From Cepaea nemoralis (Eukaryota; Mollusca; Gastropoda; Stylommatophora; Helicidae): 64,000 nucleotides of DNA. The stretch spans positions 1-64,000 of the forward strand of contig JACEFZ010011692.1 of NCBI GenBank assembly GCA_014155875.1. The letters are read 5' to 3'. The notes beneath the pieces were generated by a model, which had not been told where the DNA came from, did not search any database, and was given only the letters and a program-made list of their open reading frames with translations. This document shows, in pieces, positions 23,745 through 33,998 of the stretch. Position 1 is the stretch's first letter. Every line of letters starts with the position of its first letter. Position numbers and translations under genes: made by a program.

Positions 23745-24351
23745 TGTCATGGTCTTATATGACATGTGTAAGGAAGAATGTAAGTGCCGGTATGTAAGCG
23801 AGAGTCAGTGTAAGCATGACTGAGGTAAAGGGCAGTAAGAGACGCCACGGCTTGGCTAGTGGACGGTCAGGCAAGAATCCCGTGAACAGAGCCACGTGAT
23901 GTGGGAAGGTCAACCAGGAGAGAGGCAGTGTGTGTGAGGCAGCGAATAGAGACGGACGTGTGGAGATCTAGAGAACGCTAGAACGATAGAACGATAGTGG
24001 TTGTGACGGATAGATGGAGATGAACGTTGTGTAGTGATATTCGAGGAATGTACTAACTGTGATATGTGCGGGATGATGTGAAGTTGTGATTGTGAATGAT
24101 CATGCGGGCGACAGTGTAAAGATCGCCATTGTGAGCTAGCGCGTGGCTGTTAGTGGTGAACGATTGCTTGAGCGTGAAGTGCGACTATGTTGTCAGCCTG
24201 TAATATATATTGTAATAAATGATTGTTCAGGAGATAGCTCCTGCCAGTTTCCGATTGCATTCATGTGTTCTTAGTAGATGTGTCGTAGATGTTGTAATTT
24301 GCCTGTCCAAGTCCAGCGAGCTAGACAGAGCTACTAATTAGGACTCTGACA
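23745..24351 (+). repeat. G3 LTR 3
   Basis: 607 bp, TGTC...GACA. Differs from LTR 2 at about five positions by eye. Followed by the GTGTG target duplication and the resumed satellite. Confidence 0.93.
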
Positions 24352-27300
24352 GTGTGTTTGGAAATAAACAGTCAGACAGATTGGCTGGGCCTGACATGAT
24401 AGTGTGTTGGGAAATAAACAGCCAGACAGATTGGCTGGGTCTGACATGAAACTGTGTTGGGAAATAGTCAGACAGATTGGCTGGGTCTGACATGATAGTG
24501 TGTTGGGAAATAAACAGTCAGACAGATTGGCTGAACCTGACATGATAGTGTGTTGGGAAATAAACAGTCAGACAGATTGGCTGGGCCTGGCATGATAGTG
24601 TGTTGGGAAATAAACAGTCAGACAGATTGGCTGGGTCTGACATGATAGTGTGTTGGGAAATAAACAGCCAGACAGATAGGCTGGGTCTGACATGATAGTG
24701 TGTTGGGAAATAAACAGTCAGACAGATTGGCTGGGTCTGACATGATAGTGTGTTGGGAAATAAACAGTCAGACAGATTGGCTGGGCCTGACATGACAGTG
24801 TGTTAGGAAACAAGCAGCCAGACAGATTGGCTGGGCCTGACATGATAGTGTGTTGGGAAATAAACAGCCAGACAGATTGGCTGGGTCTGACATGATAGTG
24901 TGTTGGGAAATAAACAGTCAAACAGATTGGCTGGGCCTGACATGATAGTGTGTTGGGAAATAAACAGTCAGACAGATTGGCTGGGCCTGTCATGACAGTG
25001 TGTTGTGAAACAAGAAGCCAGACAGATTGGCTGGGTCTGACATGATAGTGTGTTGGGAAATAAACAGCCGGACAGATTGGCTGGGTCTGACATGATAGTG
25101 TGTTGGGAAATAAACAGTCAGACAGATTGGCTGGGTCTGACATGATAGTGTGTTTGGAAATAAACAGCCAGACAGATTGGCTGGGTCTGACATGATAGTG
25201 TGTTGGGAAATAAACAGCCAGACAGATTGGCTGGACCTGACATGATAGTGTGTTGGGAAATAAACAGTCAAACAGATTGGCTGGGACTGACATGATAGTG
25301 TGTTGGGAAATAAACAGTCAGACAGATTGGCTGGGCCTGTCATGACATTGTGTTGTGAAACAAGCAGCCAGACATATTGGCTGGGTCTGACATGATAGTG
25401 TGTTGGGAAATAAACAGCCAGACAGATTGGCTGGGTCTGACATGATAGTGTGTTGGGAAATAAACAGTCAGACAGATTGGCTGGGTCTGACATGGTAGTG
25501 TGTTGGGAAATAAACAGCCAGACAGATTGGCTGGGTCTGACATGATAGTGTGTTGGGAAATAAACAGCCAGACAGATTGGCTGGGTCTGACATGACAGTG
25601 TGTTGGGAAATAAACAGCCAGACAGATTGGCTGGGCCTGACATGATAGTGTGTTGGGAAATAAACAGTCAGACAGATTGGCTGGGTCTGACATGATAGTG
25701 TGTTGGGAAATAAACAGTCAGACAGATTGGCTGGGTCTGACATGATAGTGTGTTGTGAAATAAACAGTCAGACAGATTGGCTGGGTCTGACATGATTGTG
25801 TGATGGGAAATAAACAGTCAGACAGATTGGCTGGGTCTGACATGATAGTGTGTAGGGAAATAAACAGTCAGACAGATTGGCTGGGTCTGACATGATAGTG
25901 TGTTGGGAAATAAACAGTCAGACAGATTGGCTGGGCCTGACATGATAGTGTGTTGGGAAATAAACAGCCAGACAGATTGGCTGGGTCTGACATGAATCTG
26001 TGTTGGGAAATAAACAGTCAGACAGATTGGCTGGGTCTGACATGATAGTGTGTTGGGAAATAAACAGTCAGACAGATTGGCTGAACCTGACATGATAGTG
26101 TGTTGGGAAATAAACAGTCAGACAGATTGGCTGGGCCTGGCATGATAGTGTGTTGGGAAATAAACAGTCAGACAGATTGGCTGGGTCTGACATGATAGTG
26201 TGTTGGGAAATAAACAGCCAGACAGATTGGCTGGGTCTGACATGATAGTGTGTTGGGAAATAAACAGTCAGACAGATTGGCTGGGTCTGACATGATAGTG
26301 TGTTGGGAAATAAACAGTCAGACAGATTGGCTGGGCCTGACATGATAGTGTGTTGGGAAATAAACAGCCAGACAGATTGGCTGGGTCTGACATGAATCTG
26401 TGTTGGGAAATAAACAGTCAGACAGATTGGCTGGGTCTGACATGATAGTGTGTTGGGAAATAAACAGTCAGACAGATTGGCTGAACCTGACATGATAGTG
26501 TGTTGGGAAATAAACAGTCAGACAGATTGGCTGGGTCTGACATGATAGTGTGTTGGGAAATAAACAGCCAGACATATTGGCTGGGTCTGACATGATAGTG
26601 TGTTGGGAAATAAACAGTCAGACAGATTGGCTGGGTCTGACATGATAGTGTGTTGGGAAATAAACAGTCAGACAGATTGGCTGGGCCTGACATGACAGTG
26701 TGTTGGGAAACAAGCAGCCAGACAGATTGGCTGGGCCTGACATGATAGTGTGTTGGGAAATAAACAGCCAGACAGATTGGCTGGGTCTGACATGATAGTG
26801 TGTTGGGAAATAAACAGTCAAACAGATTGGCTGGGCCTGACATGATAGTGTGTTGGGAAATAAACAGTCAGACAGATTGGCTGGGCCTGTCATGACAGTG
26901 TGTTGTGAAACAAGCAGCCAGACAGATTGGCTGGGTCTGACATGATAGTGTGTTGGGAAATAAACAGCCAGACAGATTGGCTGGGTCTGACATGATAGTG
27001 TGTTGGGAAATAAACAGTCAGACAGATTGGCTGGGTCTGACATGATAGTGTGTTGGGAAATAAACAGCCAGACAGATTGGCTGAGTCTGACATGATAGTG
27101 TGTTGGGAAATAAACAGCCAGACAGATTGGCTGGGCCTGACATGATAGTGTGTTGGGAAATAAACAGCCAGACAGATTGGCTGGGTCTGACATGATAGTG
27201 TGTTGTAAAATAAGCAGCCAGACAGATTGGTTGGGTCTGACATGATAGTGTGTTGTGAAACAAGCAGCCAGACAGATTGGCTGGGTCTGACATGATAGTG

Positions 27301-29238
27301 TGTTGGGAAATAAACAGCCAGACAGATTGGCTGGGTCTGACATGATAGTGTGGTGGGAAATAAACAGTCAAACAGATTGGCTGGGCCTGACATGATAGTG
27401 TGTTGGGAAATAAACAGTCAGACAGATGGGCTGGGCCTGTCATGACAGTGTGTTGTGAAATAAACATCCAGACAGATTGGCTGGGTCTGACATGATAGTG
27501 TTTTGGGAAATAAACAGTCAGACAGATTGGCTGGGTCTGACATGATAGTGTGTTGGGAAATAAACAGCCAGACAGATTGGCTGGGTCTGACATGATAGTG
27601 TGTTGGGAAATAAACAGTCAGACAGATTGGCTGGGTCTGACATGATAGTGTGTTGGGAAATAAACAGTCAGACAGATTGGCTGGGCCTGACATGATAGTG
27701 TGTTGGGAAACAAGCAGCCAGACAGATTGGCTGGGCCTGACATGATAGTGTGTTGGGAAATAAACAGCCAGACAGATTGGCTGGGCCTGACATGATAGTG
27801 TGTTGGGAAATAAACAGTCAGACAGATTGGCTGAGCCTGTCATGATAGTGTGTTGGGAAATAAACAGTCAGACAGATTGGCTGAGCCTGTCATGACAGTG
27901 TGTTGTGAAACAAGCAGGCAGACAGATTGGCTGGATCTGACATGATAGTGTGTTGGGAAATAAACAGCCAGACAGATTGGCTGGGTCTGACATGATAGTG
28001 TGTTGGGAAATAAACAGTCAGACAGATTGGCTGGGTCTGACATGATAGTGTGTTGGGAAATAAACAGCCAGACAGATTGGCTGGGTCTGACATGATAGTG
28101 TGTTGGGAAATAAACAGCCAGACAGATTGGCTGGGCCTGACATGATAAGTGTGTTGGGAAATAAACAGCCAGACAGATTGGCTGGGTCTGACATGATAGT
28201 GTGTTGTAAAACAAGCAGCCAGACAGATTGGCTGGGTCTGACATGATAGTGTGTTGTGAAACAAGCAGCCAGACAGATTGGCTGGGTCTGACATGATAGT
28301 GTGTTGGGAAATAAACAGTCAGACAGATTGGTTGGGTCTGACATGATAGTGTGTTGGGAAATAAACAGTCAGACAGATTGGCTGGGTCTGACATGATAGT
28401 GTGTTGGGAAACAAGCAGCCAGACAGATTGGCTGGGTCTGACATGATAGTGTGTTGGGAAATAAACAGCCAGACAGATTGGCTGGGTCTTTCTGAAGATT
28501 GGTGGGAAATAAACAGTCAAACAGATTGGCTGGGCCTGACATGATAGTGTGTTGGGAAATAAACAGTCAGACAGATTGGCTGGGCCTGTCATGACAGTGT
28601 GTTGTGAAACAAGCAGCCAGACAGATTGGCTGGGTCTGACATGATAGTGTGTTGGGAAATAAACAGCCAGTCAGATTGGCTGGGTCTGACATGATAGTGT
28701 TTTGGGAAATAAACAGTCAGACAGATTGGCTGGGTCTGACATGATAGTGTGTTGGGAAATAAACAGCCAGACAGATTGGCTGGGTCTGACATGATAGTGT
28801 GTTGGGAAATAAACAGCCAGACAGATTGGCTGGGTCTGACATGACAGTGTGTTGGGAAATAAACAGCCAGACAGATTGGCAGGGCCTGACATGATAGTGT
28901 GTTGGGAAATAAACAGTCAGACAGATTGGCTGGGTCTGACATGATAGTGTGTTTTGAAACAAGCAGCCAGACAGATTGGTTGGGTCTGACTTGATAGTGT
29001 GTTGGGAAATAAACAGCCAGACAGATAGGCTGGGTTCGACATGATAGTGTGTTGGGAAATAAACAGCCAGACAGATTGGCTGGGCCTGACATGATAGTGT
29101 GTTGGGAAATAAACAGCCAGACAGATAGGCTGGGTCTGACATGATAGTGTGTTGGGAAATAAACAGTCAGACAGATTGGTTGGGTCTGACATGATAGTGT
29201 GTTGGGAAATAAACAGTCAGAGAGATTGGTCGGGTCTG
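24352..29238 (+). repeat. Satellite A, 50-bp tandem array, right block
   Basis: About 98 monomers continuing the array broken by G3, with the same variant types, including runs of several monomers repeated as blocks. A short disturbed patch lies at 28488-28502. The last monomer ends at about 29238 and reads GNKQSERLVGSA in the original RNase H frame; here the satellite passes into non-repeated sequence. Confidence 0.98.
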
Positions 29239-29596
29239 CACGGTAAGGCTGGGGTAGTGGTGCATGATAAGGTAGACATGGCCACAGCCCCATGGGATGG
29301 TGTGTACAGTGGGGGGGGGGAGGCAGATAAATGACCATGCCTGGGGAGAGGGTGCGGCAGGGAGTTGGCAAGGCACCGTGGGGCGGTGTGTACAGTGTGT
29401 GTGTGTGTGTGGGGAGAGGTGTGTTGGGGCAGATAAATCTTCAGGGGAGAATGATGTGACAGGAAGAGGCCAGCCTGTCCAACACTCAGCACTCCGAGGA
29501 CAGGTCTCATGGACACATAATAAGAACGAAAATGGTACTATCACTATTCGGTCTCTTCGCTGGTCGTTGAAGATAACAACGGAGCGACACGGATAA
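29239..29596 (+). other. Right flank of satellite A: probable rest of the RNase H host element, then GT/GGG-rich DNA
   Basis: Immediately after the last monomer, in a shifted frame, the sequence reads HGKAGVVVHDKVDMATA. This resembles the segment that follows the RNase H motif in LINE-A and LINE-B (GGRAMDQADILNALRE). From about 29297 it becomes G- and GT-rich, with an imperfect repeat of a GGTGTGTACAGTG...GGCAGATAAAT unit. The overlapping open frames here are low-complexity and not supported. Confidence 0.45.
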
Positions 29597-29863
29597 TGTC
29601 CCGAGTGACGTCATGTGGGTTCTTGGCACAAGTCAACTCTCCTGTATTTAAGTGTAGTTCCACCAAGGGGAGACGACCGAGGGGCGACTCAGAGTGTTTT
29701 ACCATCAGCGTCTTACCGGGCAGAATAGCATGAGTTTACCGCGCCATTGTGATGCTCTGTTAGGTTACACCTGCTTGTCAATTTTGGCATTCACCACATT
29801 GAAGACAGACCGATCCACCTGTCAGGTGAGCTATGATCTACTGCCGACGTGTCTGTTCACTGT
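29597..29863 (+). other. Unassigned, possible LTR remnant
   Basis: Contains a perfect CRE palindrome TGACGTCA (29606-29613) and a TATTTAAG box (near 29641). With LINE-A removed, it would be followed by TTGCCAATAAC and TGGCGCC (30557-30563), the start of a Lys-type primer binding site. A TGT start (29597) and CA end before TGGCGCC would fit an LTR, but there is no second copy in the window. Confidence 0.3.
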
Positions 29864-29876
29864 TTACCTATTGCCA

Positions 29877-30538
29877 GATGGGTCGGTCGTCCGAAATGTG
29901 AGAAGCTCATGGGCCTTTACAGCTCGGGCCGGAGGGAGAATTGTGAAGGAGGACTCTGGTGCTTTCACTGAAACCACAAGTAGCCTGACCATGGAAGTCA
30001 TGGCAGTAAGTAAAGCAATAACATGGCTCGAGACACAGACATTCACTAGGGCTTGTTTCCTTAGCGACTCAATGAACATGATCAAGAGGATAGAGGAGGG
30101 GTCGATCCGAAGAGAATGGTTGCTGCCTCTGGAGCGGTCTCGGCTGGCAAAGATTAGTTTCATCTTCGTGCCAGGGCATGCGGGAGTACAAGGAAATGAG
30201 CGGGCTGACAAGCTCACAGGAGGCTACTGTGGAGGGCGGACGCGCCATGGACCAGGCCGACATTCTGAATGCTCTACGAGAAGTAAGACTTTTGTGAGAA
30301 CCAAGTGACGACTGTGAATCTACAACAATGGCCAGACTGCGAGAGCAGCAAATTAAAAGAGGGGTGGCCAAACAAGAACACTACGCAGGAAGCCAAAGAA
30401 GATTGATAAACCAACACAGAACTGGCGTCGTTAGCCGCTACACGTTGCGGGATTTGCTGAGGAGGGGATCCGAGCACTTATGGACTGAATGGTTCGATGT
30501 GCAATGAGGATGATCTGTCGACTAACTAACTAACTTAC
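29877..30538 (+). mobile_element. LINE-A: 5'-truncated I-group-like LINE copy (RNase H and tail only)
   Basis: Flanked by a perfect 13-bp target duplication TTACCTATTGCCA (29864-29876 and 30539-30551). It begins inside the RNase H domain (DGSVVRNVRSSWAFT) and runs through EVMAVSKAITWLE, FLSDSMNMIKRI and FVPGHAGVQGNERADKL. After a frameshift it carries a C-terminal extension ending LWTEWFDVQ, then a tail of ACTA repeats ending near 30538. It is closely similar at DNA level to LINE-B on the opposite strand at 52137-55962. The 5' truncation, simple-repeat tail and flanking duplication are typical of target-primed reverse transcription. Confidence 0.9.
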
Positions 30539-30551
30539 TTACCTATTGCCA

Positions 30552-30687
30552 ATAACTGGCGCCACAACAGGTAACTGCCAGTGGCCCGCTGACAATGACT
30601 GGGTGACAGGAGCACTCCGCCAGCTGGTGGTCCGGAGCGCTGACTAGAGAAACCAACAACAACACTGCTGGCTGGATTCTCTAGCTG
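30552..30687. other. Short unassigned stretch with TGGCGCC
   Basis: Continues the sequence interrupted by LINE-A. TGGCGCC at 30557-30563 resembles a primer binding site start. Nothing else recognised before satellite B. Confidence 0.35.
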
Positions 30688-31810
30688 TCTGATGGCTGAT
30701 TTCTTTGTCTGTGACTGCTAATTTATCTGCCCGTGACTGCTGATTTCTCTACCTGTGGCTGTTGATTTCTCTACCTGTGGCTGTTGATTTATCTACTTGT
30801 GGCTGTTGATTTATCTACCATTGACAGCTGATTTCTCTACCTGTGACTGCTGATTTCTCTACTTGTGACAGCTGATTTCTCTGCATGTGACTACTGATTT
30901 CTCTACCTATGGCTGTTGATTTATCTACATGTGGCTGTTGATTTATCTACCTGTGACTGTTGATGTCTCTACCCGTGACAGCTGATTTCTCTACCGTTGA
31001 CAGCTGATTTCTCTATCTGTGACTGCTGATTTCTCTACCGTTGTCAGCTGATTTCTTTACCTGTGACTGCTGATTTCTCTACCTGTGACGGCTGATTTCT
31101 CTGCCTGTGATTGCTGATTTCTCTACCTGTGACTGCTGATTTATCTACCTGTGGCTGTTGATTTATCTACCATTGACAGCTGATTTATCTACCTGTGACA
31201 GCTGATTTCTCTACCTGTGACTGCTGATTTCTCTATCTGTGACAGCTGATTTCTCTATCTGTGACTGCTTATTTCTCTACTGTGACTGCTGATTTCTCTA
31301 CCTGTGACTGCTGATTTCTCTACATGTGACTGCTGATTTCTCTACCTGTGACTGCTGATTTCTCTACCTGTGGCTGTTGATTTATCTACCTGTGGCTGTT
31401 GATTTATCTACCATTGACAGCTGATTTCTCTACCTGTGACTGCTGATTTCTCTACCTGTGGCTGTTGAGTTATCTACCTGTAGCTGTTGATTTATCTACC
31501 TGTGACTGCTGATGTATCTACCTGTGACAGCTGATTTCTCTACCGTCGACAGCTTATTTCTGTATCTGTGACAGCTGATTTCTCTACCGTTGACAGCTGA
31601 TTTCTCTATCTGTAACTGCTGATTTCTATATCTGTGACTTCTGATGTCTCTATCTTTGACAGCTGATTTCTCTACTTGTGACGGCTGATTTCTCTACCTG
31701 TGACTGCTGATTTCTCTACCTGTGTCTGCTAATTTCTCTATCTATGACTGCTGATGTCTCTACCTTTGACAGCTGATTTCTCTACTTGTGACTGATGATT
31801 TCTTTATGTG
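30688..31810 (+). repeat. Satellite B, 22-bp tandem array
   Basis: About 50 copies of a 22-bp unit of the form CTGATTTCTCTACCTGTGAC plus TG, more diverged than satellite A. Sub-variants alternate (TGGCTGTTGATTTATC and TGACAGCTGATTTCTC types). No coding relation seen. Confidence 0.95.
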
Positions 31811-31950
31811 TCACCGAGGGGTGGCTGTAAACCTTAATACTCAGTTGAGAGCTTGAAGTAGACGAACAAGAATTTGTAGTTTCGAGAATCTACACACAGC
31901 AAATCCTATGTATAAATATTCCAACATATACATAAACATAGTGATAATGT
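31811..31950. other. Unique flank ending in G2 target duplication
   Basis: No repeat or gene seen. The last five bases AATGT (31946-31950) recur at 40407-40411 after the right LTR of G2. Confidence 0.6.
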
Positions 31951-32457
31951 TGTCAGGGTCTTGTTTTGTATGACCAAAGGCTCGTGTCAACTAACAGGCG
32001 TGAAAACAATCACTCACACAGAATGAGTGTACCAACACACGGCGATATAACTCAAACACTTTAATCGCACTTCTCACAACAGTAGTCAAAACAGGCATCG
32101 CTCAAAGTTAGCGATAATGCCATCTCCAGAAACAAACAATGCAATATATCAATTCATAAATACAATAGAATATATCACTCACGCAATCTTCACACTACTC
32201 AACAAAGCATGCAGGTTTTCTTCCATCAAGAATCGACTCATACATAGCAACACTCTTTCACGTCCGTCCATTCCCGAGGTCCTAGGCTGTCTGAGCTACC
32301 AGCAGCGATTCCTCGTTGGCCCGGCTTTCCGCTCTCGTGGCCTTCGTGCACCACGCTGACCCCTTGCCATGCACTGCGTAGTAACTGTTAGTCCAGTTCA
32401 GGTCATACCTGGTCGTTGTCGCCAGGCGGGAGAGATGAAGACTTGGAGATTCTGACA
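31951..32457 (-). repeat. G2 3' LTR
   Basis: 507 bp, TGTCAG...CTGACA ends. Aligned with 39899-40406 along its whole length, with scattered differences concentrated near 32268-32290. Older than the G3 LTR pairs by this measure. Confidence 0.92.
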
Positions 32458-32476
32458 CTCTCCGCCGCCCTCTCTT
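32458..32476 (-). promoter_or_regulatory. G2 polypurine tract
   Basis: Reads AAGAGAGGGCGGCGGAGAG on the minus strand directly before the 3' LTR; mostly purine with two C interruptions. Confidence 0.6.
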
Positions 32477-32932
32477 ATGAAAGGTATTCCCTTTCATTAC
32501 TGGTGTTTATAGTTAAGGTAAGTTAATAACATAAAGTCAGAATCGACCAACTATTTGTCATCACAGGTGACTCTTTGGTAATTATTGACGTTTACTGGGT
32601 AGTTGCATGATGTATCTTTTCTTCAGTGATGCCATAAGGCTAATATCATCAAGTACTTTCCCCTAGTTGGATTTGTACCTTAGTTGATAATGGACTTAGC
32701 CAGTCCGGTACTTATCCGCGACTGACAATATCTTCCAAGCAACGCAGTACCTCACGACAAAAGAAAAAAAATCACTAAAAGAAACATGTCAGGCATTAAG
32801 TCATGTTCCTTATAAGATGCCTTCAGGACTAGACACCTACCGATATGGTCGGATAGTCCAATCCTGGTCCTCAACTTTAGTAGTTATATTCCACGCATAG
32901 TTGATGTCACATTGTGACGTGTAGTCGTTCTG
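32477..32932 (-). other. G2 3' untranslated region, part 1
   Basis: Non-coding sequence between the nested insertion and the purine tract. No motif or repeat recognised. Confidence 0.5.
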
Positions 32933-32940
32933 GCTACTAT

Positions 32941-33680
32941 GAACGAACGAACGAACGAACGAACAAACTTTATTTTCAAAGGGTTAAGAATTGGGCACGC
33001 AGGCCCGTCTAACATTCTGCCCTTCTATCACTCTCTTTCATACATTATTTCATTCACACATCATTCAAGGCTAACAAGATAATATATGCATGCTTACATT
33101 TTCCCAATATTTCAAATTGTTTCCCCTTAGGTGTAATGGTGAACGTTATGGGAGGTAATTTCTAAATTCTTTAAAAATAATAAAGTACATTTGTAAGTTA
33201 TATTCTAAGCTCATAGTTCGATATTTATTTTCAATAGTGACATAGTTGGCACTATTGAGAAAAAAATTAATCAATCAATGATTCTTAGATCACAAATATA
33301 TAAATCCTTTCATTCAATTAAATATGTGTAAATTTAATGTCACAAAGTTATCTCAAGTGTCATTCATTTGTGACTATTATTGATATAGTCTGCTAGTTTT
33401 GCTAATTAATTAAACAATTCGAAAAGGAAACGGAAGTACACAATTGATGTGTTCGCACGTTGGAGTAACACAATGTTCTTTCACATGTTCGGATAACACT
33501 GTTCTTATAGAAGTACGGATTAAACTTTGGAGTCACACACTGTTCTTTCACATGTTCGGATAACACTGTTCTTAAAGAAGTACGGATTAAACTATTCTGG
33601 ACTTGTTGACTTCCTATTCTGTCTTCTATATAACACAGTTGTAACGTTAAAATGTTCGAACAATCTGCTGTGCTTATATC
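32941..33680 (-). mobile_element. Nested retroposed element with (GTTC)n tail
   Basis: On the minus strand it ends in AATAAAGTTTGTTC followed by GTTC repeats (tail at 32941-32967). The preceding segment (GACGGGCCTGCGTGCCCAAT) is shared with the ends near 39400 and 62020. The 8 bases GCTACTAT occur at 32933-32940 and again at 33681-33688, so these may be the target duplication and set the 5' limit; an 8-bp match could be chance. It includes a 2 x 66-bp direct repeat (33463-33594). No coding segment recognised; a SINE or a 5'-truncated LINE. Confidence 0.65.
33463..33594 (+). repeat. 2 x 66-bp direct repeat
   Basis: Two consecutive copies of a unit containing TTCTTTCACATGTTCGGATA and AGAAGTACGGATTAAACT, differing at a few positions. 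Confidence 0.9.
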
Positions 33681-33688
33681 GCTACTAT

Positions 33689-33998
33689 ACATATTCGCAG
33701 GTGCTATGGATATTACCAACAGATGGTGTAAGGTAAGTTTGTAAATACATGTAGTACTGTTCTTGGAGCACTGTTCGTAGAAATATTAATAAGTGTTTAA
33801 AATACTGTCTTTCCTCACTCTAATCGTTCATATATTCATCATATTCACTCGTTAAAAATGTACTTAGAATAAATTGGAGGACTTCGTCCTTATCACAATA
33901 AGTCACTTCTCACAGCGTTCTTTGGTTAACTTAAACATTATTTCGCTGGATTGTGATAGCTATCTGAGCGCTTTAGGTAATAGGCTACGTTAACTGCC
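33689..33998 (-). other. G2 3' untranslated region, part 2
   Basis: Between the end of pol and the nested insertion. AT-rich, nothing recognised. Confidence 0.5.

Larger units (their letters stand above)
14267..24351 (+). mobile_element. G3: tandem non-autonomous Gag-protease LTR element, three LTRs
   Basis: Structure is LTR (14267-14871), internal region 1 (14872-19000), LTR (19001-19607), internal region 2 (19608-23744), LTR (23745-24351). The outer ends are flanked by GTGTG (14262-14266 and 24352-24356). Removing the element plus one GTGTG restores a normal satellite A monomer, so it integrated once as a unit or became tandem afterwards. Both internal regions hold Gag and protease but no integrase, reverse transcriptase or RNase H; after the protease there are about 1.9 kb of other sequence and then the purine tract. 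The copies differ by scattered substitutions and small indels, so the duplication is recent. A shared middle LTR is the expected product of unequal recombination between LTRs. Confidence 0.92.

Noticed and set aside
8318..29238. CRISPR-like array
   Set aside because: The 50-bp units are continuous and nearly identical along their whole length, with no variable spacers, and the context is eukaryotic.
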